Shown here: one piece after another, positions 51,071-60,079 of the stretch | Layout: the number at the start of each line of letters is the position of its first letter | How positions within the stretch are numbered: the first letter of the stretch is position 1 | NCBI RefSeq assembly: GCF_009389715.1 | Contig: NC_052393.1 | Span: 1,426,001 to 1,490,000 of the forward strand | Direction: 5' to 3' | Source of the DNA: Phoenix dactylifera | Taxonomy: Eukaryota > Streptophyta > Magnoliopsida > Arecales > Arecaceae | Length of the DNA: 64,000 bases | Made by a program: the position numbers and the translations under genes | The notes under the pieces: generated by a model | The model's database searches: none | What the model was told of the DNA's origin: nothing | Seen by the model: the letters and a program-made list of their open reading frames with translations, nothing else

Positions 51071-53567
51071 ATGGGAGAAACCAAGGCGGAGTCTGGGTGC
51101 TTCCCATTCCTTCGCAAGCACAGCATCACTAAATTCTGCAACAAGAAGGCAGCATCCGTCGCGTTTCCGGAAGGAAACTTAGCCTCGGGCGGTCCAAATC
51201 CTCGTAAGACCACTAGATCATCGACGAGTCACCGTGGCCACCCCATCGATCCAAACGACAGACGGGACCTGCCTACCGTCGTCAGCATTCCTGTCATGGC
51301 TCTGGGCGCAGAGCTCAGGTTGAAGGAGCTGGAGACTTACCTGAACGACCAAAGAGCTCAAATAATCGGCATATCGGGCCCGGCAGGAGTTGGCAAGACA
51401 ACTCTCTTGAAAGCATTCAACAACACCTTCCTCAGCAGCGAGCATGGTTTCGACGTGGTCGTCTTTGCCTCGGCTTCCCTCGATTCCGACGTGGGGCGGC
51501 TGCAGGTGGCCATTTCAAAGAGGCTGGGCTTGCCGTGGCAGGCGAATGAGAGCAAAGAGCGAAAAGCTGCACGCATATCGCTCGCACTCGAGAAGAAGAG
51601 ATACTTGCTCATGCTGGATGATATCTGGAGTAGGTTGGACCTCGACGAGGTCGGGATTCCCCTCCCCGATGGCAGAAACAGATGCAAGGTGCTCTTCGCC
51701 ACGAGATACCAACAAGTTTGCAGAGATATGGGCGCTACTTTGACTATAAGGGTGGATCCCTTGGAGCTAGAGATGGCATGGCAGCTATTCCAGAGATTTG
51801 CCGGCAAGGCGTCCTCGAGCCCTGAAATAATAGATGTGGCCCGGGACGTAGCCTGTGAGTGCGACGGCTTGCCGCTTGGGCTGATGACGGTCGGGCGTTC
51901 CATGGCGACGGCGACGAGCAGAGAGGAGTGGATTGAAGGGCTAGCGATGCTGAGGCAATCAAAGGAGGAGTTCCAACAAGGAAAACACGAGATTTTTCCA
52001 GGTATGGAACCGGTGCTCTTCCACTTTGACTGCAGCCACAGAAGACTAGCCCCCAAGGAATTGAGAGATTGCATCGCCTATTGTTCCCTCTTTCCTAGAA
52101 ACCATTCCATCAAGAAGAAAGAACTTGTTAGCTACTGGCTGGGAGAAGGCTTCTTGGACGACTCCTGTGGCACGGACAGAGCCTGTCGGCAGGCAGAGGA
52201 CTATATGGAGGAGCTGAAGGCCATGGGCATGTTGAAGGACGGCGACAAACCTGATTTGGAGGTGATGATGCACGACATACTTCGCGAACTCATCTTGGAC
52301 ATAAAGAAGAATGAGTTCCTGGTTCAAGCAGGGACTGGGCTGGCCTATGTTCCTAAGGTGCAGAATTCTGCAGAGGCTGAGAAATTATCTCTGATGTGCA
52401 ACTACATCCATGACCCTGGTGCAGCAGCAAGCAACCCCAAGCTTGGAACGCTCATACTCAAACGGAATTTTCGTTTGAAAAAGCTAGCAGATGATTCATT
52501 CACGGATGCAACAGCTCTCAGGCTGGTGGATTTCTCATACACGGGCATGAAAGCAATCCCGAGCAGCATCGGCCGATTGGTCCAATTGAGGCATCTTGAT
52601 CTATCGTTCACCCAAGATCAAGTCACTCCCCAAAGAGATTGGTGAGCTGGTGAATTTGATGCAGCTTCTTCTCGAGGGAACGAATAAGCTCTCTGTGATT
52701 AGTGAAAACGTGATATCCAAGCTCTCCAAGTTGGTAGTGCTGAATATGTATGGAAGCTACGGGGATTGGGAAGTCGAAGGCAGAGAAGGCGACGTCAAGA
52801 GTCGTGGAGCGAGCATTGAGGAACTTGAGTGTTTGAACCGACTGAGCGATCTGGGAATCACCATTTGCAACACCACGGCTTGGGAAAGGTTCTTGAGGTC
52901 CCATACACTGTCTAAATCCACTGGCCTGCTGAATCTGAAGGGCTGCGGAGATCTGAATTCTGTGCACCTGTCCTCCAGTCTCGAGAACCTGAGAGAAGTC
53001 ACCATCTCTGACTGCATCCTCTTACAAGAACTCAAGATTGGGGGTTATGGCAAAGAGATTGATGAAGAAACTTGGCAGCTCCCGCACCTTGAGGTCCTCT
53101 GTCTCAAGGCTCTGTATGAAGCAGAGATCGTCTGGTCCGGAGCAATTACTCCTAAATGCCTTCCAATGCTTCGCAAGCTAGACATAAGCTTCTGCCATCG
53201 ACTGAAAGACATCAGCTGGGTTCTACTACTCGAGCATATGGAGCATATAAACATAGATACCTGCAAGAAAATGGAGGAGATGATAGGTGGAGAAAGAGAT
53301 GTTCATGTGCCTGGCCATCTGCCAAGGCTGAAGACTCTCACACTCCGAAACCTGCCAAAATTAAAGAGCCTTTGTGAGCAGCCACTATCTGTTCCTTCTC
53401 TGGAGTACATCAAGGTGTTGGAGTGCCCCCAGCTGACTCTGCCGCATTTAACTGGTGGTTCCATTCCAGGGGTCATTCATGGTGAGAAAGAATGGTGGAA
53501 TGCTTTGGATATGAAGACTAGCATGCAAGAATTTAGTTCATTCTGGTTTTTCCAAGTAGCAGAGTGA
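51071..53567 (+). pseudogene. Second NB-ARC-LRR gene, one-base frameshift in the LRR region
   Basis: The first frame (51071-52645) encodes 524 residues with P-loop GPAGVGKTT (103-111), kinase-2 YLLMLDDIW (178-186), RNBS-B VLFATRYQQVC (207-217), GLPLGL (266-271), RNBS-D CIAYCSLFP (334-342) and MHD (400-402). LRRs then begin but end in PQRDW after 52612. The LRR frame resumes at once in the next frame (KIKSLPKEIGELVNL...) and runs to 53567, ending near GEKEWWNALDM like other family members. The break is one extra C in the run CCC at about 52610-52612. Only about 100 residues precede the P-loop, so the usual coiled-coil part is missing or replaced. It is either a recent pseudogene, a truncated NB-only product or an assembly error. 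Confidence 0.85.
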
Positions 53568-53779
53568 AGTTGGCAGATTATCTCTGTTCCTGCTTTTGGA
53601 GAAAAAATAATTATCTGTGCTCGATTCGACAGTATGCTAGCTTTCTTCTCCTCCTCCTTCCTCTTCTTTTTCTTGTCACATATTGCTTGGCTTGATGTTT
53701 CCTCAGTAGAATTGAGTGTTGTTCTTACTTCATGTAACTTATGTTCTTCAAAAAGAACAATCAAGTGTGTGACATGGAA

Positions 53780-54712
53780 ACTATAATTACTTCAAGGAGC
53801 CTTTCTGGATGAGAAGGCTGTCCAGCTGTGACGAACTTCATGAGTTAGTGAGGCTAGAAGTAGTTTGGATTTGATACTGGTTATTTCCCCCTTCACCTTA
53901 CAATACTTTTCTCTTGTAGTTAGCTAAGAAACTCTCTTTTTTTGCTTCCAGAATTCCTCCTCTCAGAGCTGTATGTCAAAATTCCTCTTACCTCGTGAAG
54001 AATCGCCCTAGAGGGTGAATATCGGATGAAATATTTCAACGTACACAATAATACAAATTCCCTATTTCTAAATGCTGCGGATGAGTTTGTAAATCAAAAC
54101 CAAGAATGAACTCAGCAAAACCATAGAATAAACTCGATTTAATCTCGTGTCTGTACCATTTACTTTGCTGTTGCTCTCATATGTACTGGAAAGCATGAAA
54201 GCACGCCTTCTTGCAGCAGGCTAGCTAAGTATCAATCCTTGCCGTGGAAATTACCATACATAGCAATAGTCGAGTGGATGAATGAATCTTCAATAATACA
54301 TATGAACATCCATTATGAACGTCGTCCCAGGTAACGGCAATTCAAAAAGCTATAATCCTCGTAGACATTTCGTCAAACACCTTTAATTGTAGCAGTAGGG
54401 TATACAATTAATCGATGCCTCCCTTTTACAGCAGGGTATACAATTCATTGACCAATGGATCGAACCCTTACTCTAAACCCTAAACCAATGTTTTATAAAA
54501 GTGATTTCTCAAATTCAATTTTTTCTTTTGTCTTCCCCGGATTAGGTGACGCAATTCTACAAGGAGTCGGTGACCCAATAGTACAAGGAGTCCTCCCCGG
54601 ACTAGGTATCGTAATACTAAAAGGAGAGGAAATCCGAGCGAATTACACGATATAACCCCAACCCAACCCCCCCTTCCTCCCTCAAACTACAAGCTCGATC
54701 CTTGTTCAACCA
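53780..54712. repeat. Duplicated copy of the F-box gene promoter, without its gene
   Basis: Two parts match the DNA upstream of the F-box gene. 53780-53945 (with GATGAGAAGGCTGTCCAGCT) corresponds to 56907-57088. 54527-54712 (with ACAAGGAGTCGGTGACCCAA and CAAACTACAAGCTCGATCCT) corresponds to 57081-57300. Between them copy 1 has about 580 bp that copy 2 lacks. In copy 1 the TATA run is reduced to GATATAACC at 54649. No F-box ORF follows. Confidence 0.8.
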
Positions 54713-54904
54713 TAGAGTTTTGAAGACTTGGATATTTAAATGGCCATAGGTACAATTCGCTGGCATCCAAGAAGAATTTAATCATCAGCAAGCGCTTTTA
54801 AACTCGGTTACTCCCAACCAAAATTCAGATCAGCTAATGTGGAAGTTGGAAAGCCAAAAGGTAGTCTCTACTTCATCCTTCTACCAATTTCTAAATTCCT
54901 AACA

Positions 54905-55375
54905 TGTTAAATACCGATCTGCTAGTTCTCTTTGGAATCTCACTGTCCCACTAAAAAGCAGATATTTCTTGTGACCATGCTGGACAAAGAAACTAAATGC
55001 TAGAGATAATCTTGGGAGGAAGATGAACAAATATCTGGATGAATGTGTACCTTGCAATCATCTGAGTGAAACAATGGATCATCTCTTCTCAACGTGCCAT
55101 TTTTTCTCCACTATAGAGAAGTTAATTTGTTTATCATTTGGAATTCTTCATCCATAATCAATTTTTCAAGACCCATGCTTGGATTAGAGGTGTGGATGTT
55201 TTTCTAAATCAACCCAACCCATTATTTTTTTTATTCTAACGTTATGTGCAGTAATTTGCTGGGCTTGTTGGAAGAAAAGAGATGAATGAATCTTGCTTAA
55301 CAAGCATGGTTTTTTTGTTTTTGCTGAAATGGATAATTTATACAGTTCTAGTACGGATACATCTAATAAGATCAA
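54905..55375 (+). mobile_element. L1-type LINE remnant (zf-RVT and following region)
   Basis: On the plus strand the piece reads SLWNLTVPLKSRYF, then ARDNLGRKMNKYLDECVPCN and HLFSTCHFFSTI. This is the zinc-finger region that follows reverse transcriptase in plant L1 elements (RDNL...CxxC...H...C). About 80 bp on, ICWACWKKRDE matches the usual next block. Stops and frameshifts are present. It follows the duplicated promoter copy directly. Confidence 0.6.
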
Positions 55376-55754
55376 AAAAATTAAGTCTCGGAACGCTCTA
55401 GGTAGCTCTCTTTTTCCAATCTATAAAGTGCCCTCGGAGTGACTAGCCACATACGAAGCTACCTAGTCCGCGGCCCCATTTACCTTTCAAAAAATATGTT
55501 TGGCCTGAAAAGCTCCACCACCACTAAATATAGTCTGAATGTCCCAAAGCAATGGGTGGCCCCCTCCACCGCCGCAACAAGCATGGTTCAATACTATCGG
55601 TAGCTACTAGAAGCAATATTCAATAATTGGTCAATATTATGTAGTCAGAATCACCTTCCAGATTTTCTAAGAGCTTGGAACAAAGGAAAAACTAACCCTT
55701 CGCAGTTATTCAATGGATAGAGATTCCCGTTTCTTATCAACCTTCAGATTTGAA

Positions 55755-56110
55755 GAATATAATTGTTGGGAGCTAACATCAGTCTAAAATCTATATTTTC
55801 CTTGTAGTTCACTTTTTATGTATATTTATCAATTTATATATTATTTTTTTAAAACAAAATTTAGGTGATCTAGTCTTCCTTTTTCTCAAAAAAAGAAAGA
55901 AAAACAAAAAAAAAGGCCGCCCGACTAATTTTAAAAAAGGTATTGAAGATAATCCTAAGTTAAAAACCGAACAATGATGGTTCATGAGACATAAAAATTG
56001 GCCGGCTCAGGAATTATAATGTACTGAAGTACAGTTGACATTATTAGGTTTCAGCTTCATTTTACCACTGCTCATGAAAATTACAGTTTTAGACAAGAAT
56101 TATGGGTGTT
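55755..56110 (+). repeat. Direct duplication, left copy (partner at 63302-63625)
   Basis: Starting AATATAATTGTTGGGAGCTAA, it can be aligned throughout with 63302-63625 (AATATAATTATTGGGGGCTGA), including ATGTATATTTATCAAT, ACAATCCTAAG-like and CTCATGAAAATTA-like words. Similarity ends at GAATTATG in both copies. The two copies bracket the F-box gene. Confidence 0.75.
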
Positions 56111-56347
56111 GTGGATCACAAGCGATTAACATCGAGAATGGTGCTGCATGAGCTCGAGTATCTCCCGGTGAGTGACCCCATTGTAGGAGGAGTCAAATTG
56201 GTAATGTGTTCGGAGTCTTTCTCCCTTCTCCGCATTTTCATTATTGGTTGGTACGTGATCTACGGGATCGCTGTGGTTTGGTCATGCATTCGATTGACCA
56301 CCTATTTGTTCGGAAAAGTTGAATGGCTAAAAAAGAAAGCATCGTGA
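56102..56347 (+). CDS. Small hypothetical membrane protein, 81 aa
   Basis: An ATG-initiated frame with a hydrophilic start (GVVDHKRLTSRM, HELEYLPVSDP) and one clear hydrophobic stretch (about residues 43-66, LLRIFIIGWYVIYGIAVVWS), ending in WLKKKAS. I recognise no family. Its ATG lies at the very end of the duplicated segment, so start and promoter came from the repeat. It could be a remnant or a chance frame. Confidence 0.25.
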   Translation: MGVVDHKRLTSRMVLHELEYLPVSDPIVGGVKLVMCSESFSLLRIFIIGWYVIYGIAVVWSCIRLTTYLFGKVEWLKKKAS

Positions 56348-56350
56348 TGG

Positions 56351-56617
56351 ATGAAGCCGCGTTATAGGGATGGGAGCTGCCACGGCTGTAAAAGCATAGG
56401 TATAGTGGTTGTTGCCTTTGTAATTGTAGTATTTACTGTTGTGGTCTTCATTCTGCCCATCCTGTCACTTTTATACGGTTGTAAAACATATCTATCTTTT
56501 AGATTATTACTCATATTACCTAAAAAGTGTCAAAATCAATACTTATGCACTACTCTGTTATTATATAAGCCGATATTAACTACACATATTGACTTAATCA
56601 ATTTATCAAGTCGTTGA
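56351..56617 (+). CDS. Small hypothetical hydrophobic ORF, 88 aa
   Basis: It begins three bases after the stop of the preceding small ORF, in a different frame. A basic start (KPRYRDGSCHGCKS) is followed by a long hydrophobic stretch (IGIVVVAFVIVVFTVVVFIL). The two may be one broken gene for a two-pass membrane protein. No family is recognised, and chance is a real alternative. Confidence 0.2.
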   Translation: MKPRYRDGSCHGCKSIGIVVVAFVIVVFTVVVFILPILSLLYGCKTYLSFRLLLILPKKCQNQYLCTTLLLYKPILTTHIDLINLSSR

Positions 56618-57237
56618 AGCTCTTCGTACTTGAACTTAGTGATCAGGAATTGAATCTCACCTTTTCCAAGATTTGAAGAATTAGAGAGTATTTGGGAGAG
56701 GCCTACCTACCATTCATGAACTTTCGTTTATGTATTTTTTCAAGAAGTTATGCTGCAACAACTTAAATGAAGCTGGATTTGTATTTGGGAGAGGGCTAAA
56801 CCACAGTTGGCGAACTTTTTTGTGTTTTTTTTTTCAACGTATAGGACAATAACTGTGCCCCAACTGTATTTGTAAATGAATTAGTGATGAGAAGGCTTTC
56901 TGGATAAACTATAATAACTTCAAGGAACGTCGTTTCTGGATGAGAAGGCTGTCCAGCTGTGACGAACTTCATGAGTCAGGCTAGAAGTAGTTTGGATTTG
57001 TGACGAACTTCATGAGTCAGGCTGGAAGTGGTTTGGATTTGATACTAGTTGTTTCTCTTGTAGTTAGCTGAAGAAACCGTCTTTTTTTGTCTTCCCAATT
57101 CTACAAGGAGTCGGTGACCCAAGGAGAGGAAATCCGAGCTTATCCCAACGTTTTGGATGGGTGTTTGTTCCGATTCTCAAGCCCTCAATCTTATCACTCC
57201 ATGTTACGTGGCTTGAGATCGGATGGTGTTTCGCTAA

Positions 57238-57246
57238 TATATATAA
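57238..57246 (+). promoter_or_regulatory. TATA box of the F-box gene
   Basis: TATATATAA lies 86 bases upstream of the ATG at 57332, followed by AC-rich leader sequence. The duplicated promoter at 54.6 kb has lost this run. Confidence 0.6.
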
Positions 57247-57331
57247 CCCCAACCCCAACCCTTCCTTCCTCCCTCAAACTACAAGCTCGATCCTTGTTCA
57301 TCGATCTTCTGCGTCCCGAAAAGAGTTAGAG

Positions 57332-58498
57332 ATGGGTTGCTGGTCCGAGGACCTTCCTCTGGACGTGCTCTCGCTCATCTCCACTTTCCTCACCAAAAAC
57401 TCCGACTACATCCGGTTCCGATCCGTCTGCGTCTGGTGGCGACGCGCAGCAGCAGCCGAGCCCCGCCATCTCCCTCTCCAGCAGCTACTGCTGATCCGTC
57501 CCAACATCCGTCCCAACACCGTCAACAGTGCGAATCGAGGCTTCTGCAGCCTCTCCACCAAAAAAACCCACTGGATCCAGCTCCCGGAAACCCTCCAGAA
57601 GCGGTGTTGCGGCTCCTCCCATGGCTGGCTGGCCTTCGTCGACCGCAGCCCCGACGTTTTCCTCTTCAATCCACTCACCAGAGCTCGGATCGACCTCCCG
57701 GCCATAACGACCCTCGACTGCGTGGACCAAGCTTCTAAACGTCGGGACGAGTACCGTGTTCGATACCGAACCGGCCGCGAGGAGGTCCGTTGCTCAACAT
57801 GGATGCGCGACTACTGCATTGGAAAGATCGTTCTATCCTCGAGTCCGCATGCAGGTGTTCCTTGGACCGCCATGGCCCTTCTCGGTTTAACAGGCGATAT
57901 CATGCTCTGGAGGCCTGGGGACGCGAATTGGACCGTCATCGTTCGAAGAGCGCCTACACTTGATATCGCTTGCTGCAACGGGCTGTTTTATTCTTTCGAC
58001 CGCGCCGGAAAACTTGCGGCGGTGGATGCTGATCCCTCCGCCGATGCCAAAGCGACCGACGTCATGGGTGGCTTGTCCGCCTCAATCTGGTACAAGAACT
58101 ACCTGGTGGAGTCCGGTGGCGAGCTCTTGTTGGCCGTCCGGCATGAATATGATTTGGACGCCCGGCCCGGTTGCAAGACCTGTTGTTTTGACGTTTGCAA
58201 GCTGCTCGATCTGAAGGGAAAGCCCAAGCGCTCGATGGTGAAGAGTTTGGGCGACCGAGCATTGTTCCTGGGAAAAAACCATTCCTTCTCCCTGTCCTCC
58301 GCCGATATTCCTGGATGCAGAGGAAATTGCATCTACTTCACCGACGACTTGCTGGGCTACGTGCATGGCCACATCCGAGGACATGATTCACGCAGATGCA
58401 GCATAGAAGATGATAGCATACGGCCATCGCCATGCCCCCCTATTGCTTCCTGCGAGCTTTGGTCGCCACCTGTTTGGATTACCCCTAATTTGCGCTAG
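57332..58498 (+). CDS. F-box protein with DUF295 (KIB1-type) domain, 388 aa, intronless
   Basis: The ATG at 57332 (MGCWSEDLP) is preferred over upstream alternatives because the F-box starts at once; the frame upstream runs through the TATA box. The F-box is at about residues 4-40 (EDLPLDVLSLISTFL...FRSVCVWWRRA). The rest is a DUF295/KIB1-type beta-propeller-like region with CGSSHGWLAFVD, LFNPLTRARIDLP, GKIVLSSSP and the usual C-terminal PPVWITPNL. By family it is the substrate-binding subunit of an SCF ubiquitin ligase. The substrate is not predictable. Such genes are numerous and evolve quickly in plants. It sits between two copies of a direct duplication and has a duplicated promoter fragment upstream. 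Confidence 0.93.
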   Translation: MGCWSEDLPLDVLSLISTFLTKNSDYIRFRSVCVWWRRAAAAEPRHLPLQQLLLIRPNIRPNTVNSANRGFCSLSTKKTHWIQLPETLQKRCCGSSHGWLAFVDRSPDVFLFNPLTRARIDLPAITTLDCVDQASKRRDEYRVRYRTGREEVRCSTWMRDYCIGKIVLSSSPHAGVPWTAMALLGLTGDIMLWRPGDANWTVIVRRAPTLDIACCNGLFYSFDRAGKLAAVDADPSADAKATDVMGGLSASIWYKNYLVESGGELLLAVRHEYDLDARPGCKTCCFDVCKLLDLKGKPKRSMVKSLGDRALFLGKNHSFSLSSADIPGCRGNCIYFTDDLLGYVHGHIRGHDSRRCSIEDDSIRPSPCPPIASCELWSPPVWITPNLR

Positions 58499-58552
58499 AC
58501 GTTATCGAGGCTTCGGAATTTCAGTTAGAGTTATACTTTTTTCTTTTTATCT

Positions 58553-58553
<1 letters not shown>

Positions 58554-58590
<37 letters not shown>
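58554..58590. repeat. (GA)n microsatellite in the F-box 3' flank
   Basis: About 18 GA units begin 56 bases after the stop codon, so they are probably within the 3' UTR. Confidence 0.9.
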
Positions 58591-58593
<3 letters not shown>

Positions 58594-58599
58594 ATATTT

Positions 58600-59254
58600 T
58601 GTTTTGAATTTAATTGTTTGATTTTATCGTGTGATATGCAGTAAATAAACGACTTTCAATTTAAATATTTATAGCAGTTAAACCCCCATCAATTACTTTA
58701 TTTTACATGTATTCCCTTCGTTTTTTTTTCTCTCATGCACTTTTTTATGCACGTATATCCATGCCATCTAAAGTTGTTAAAGAGTAGAATCATCATGTAG
58801 CCGACCCTATCTTTTATAGTGATGTCATGTCTCCAATCTCACTAGCTTAATTAATGGACATGTAATTTTGCTGGAGCTTCACCGCACCAAGTTCCATCAT
58901 AAAAAAAGAAAATGCAACACCTCGATTTAAGAAATCAGTCCCGACAAAAATAGGGCGAGAACCCATATTATCTGAATGGATATGTTGCATGACAGTATGG
59001 GAGCCCCAATTTGGAGATGGGCAAATATGTCAAGGTCCTAATTATAGAAATACACCTAGGTCATATGGGAGAGTGGGTGTCTCCAAATCTTGCAGACACG
59101 TTTTGGGTGAAAAACAAAACTAGGGAGGGGACTAAGCAGCGCGTGCGGGCTCCGGAACCGGACAATATCTGGCAGAGAAGCTCCGTGTTCCCCCTCATGT
59201 GGCCCCCACGTGGGCACTGGGTGCCGCACGTGCCCCGTAGAGGCGGGGGAGTCC
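58600..59254. other. Intergenic DNA with an unassigned retroelement-like segment
   Basis: From about 58912 (TGCAACACCTCGATTTAAG) to 59250 the sequence is G/C-richer than its surroundings and looks like part of an LTR or TRIM. I could not find a second end, a primer site or a target duplication. No gene is seen. Confidence 0.35.
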
Positions 59255-59740
59255 GTAATTGCCATTATTCATGCTTTGAAATCTGTACTTGGCATTATTC
59301 ATGCTTTGAAATCCGTAATCACCATTATTCATGTTTTAAAATCCGTACTTGCCATTATCCATTCTTTGTAATTCATAGTTGTCATTATTCATACTTCGAA
59401 AACCGTGCTCTCAGATGGTAGTGCAGCTATGGTCAGTATTATTACCCGTGACAGGGTCGTAATCTTTACCAACTACTATTACCTGTTGGCAGGGCCATAT
59501 GCCGAGCTATTATAACCCGTTGGCGAGGGCCATAATCTTTGCCAACTATTATTTCTCGTTGGCAGGGTCTACACCGAGCTATTATAACCCGCTGACGAGG
59601 GTCGTATGCTGAGTTATTATAATCCGCTAGCGATGGCCGTATGCCGAGCTATTATAACTCGCTGGCGAGGGCCATAATCTCTGCCAACTATTATTTTCCA
59701 TTGGCAGAGGGCCATATTCGTTGGATGCTAGCTCCAGGGG
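59255..59740 (-). repeat. Inverted partial copy of the gypsy LTR minisatellite region
   Basis: Read left to right this is close to the reverse complement of 62310-62830. It has 30-bp units (CATTATTCATGCTTTGAAAT), the junction ACCGTGCTCTCAGA and then units with CTATTATAACCCGTTGGCGA. Similarity looks near 90% over about 480 bp. The arms are 2.6 kb apart. Confidence 0.85.
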
Positions 59741-59929
59741 ATCGACTGACCTCTAAAACAACTCTATAAATGATTATGCTTAATTGATTCCTCTACCCCT
59801 ATGTATCCATTAAGTTTCTACCTCTTTAGAATGCATGTACGAAGAATCAAATCAGTCTTTAGGTGTCAACATCTATCTTAAGAAAGTTAATCTTATAGAT
59901 GCTACGAAACTAGGGCTAATGCAAATTGA

Positions 59930-60079
59930 TATTGAGATTTGAGCCTTCGAAGAGTTGGACTAGATCAGAGTACGCAGCGGAAATGTGGTAGAATGTTAAA
60001 TGAAAGACTAAGTATCTTCATTTGTTTAAGAATTAAGAAACATTAAATTTCGAGAATGAAATTTTTATTGAGTGGAGAA
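59930..60079 (+). mobile_element. Remnant 3' end of pol and polypurine tract of a Del/Tekay-like element
   Basis: The segment ends ATTTCGAGAATGAAATTTTT ATTGAGTGGAGAA (60037-60079 region), the form usual before Del/Tekay 3' LTRs. Just upstream a degenerate frame ends in KYLHLF, like the last codons of chromovirus pol. The rest of the element is missing to the left. Confidence 0.55.

Noticed and set aside
54472-54486. Telomere-like CTAAACCCTAAACC
   Set aside because: Only two units; more likely a telo-box type promoter word or chance than an interstitial telomere.
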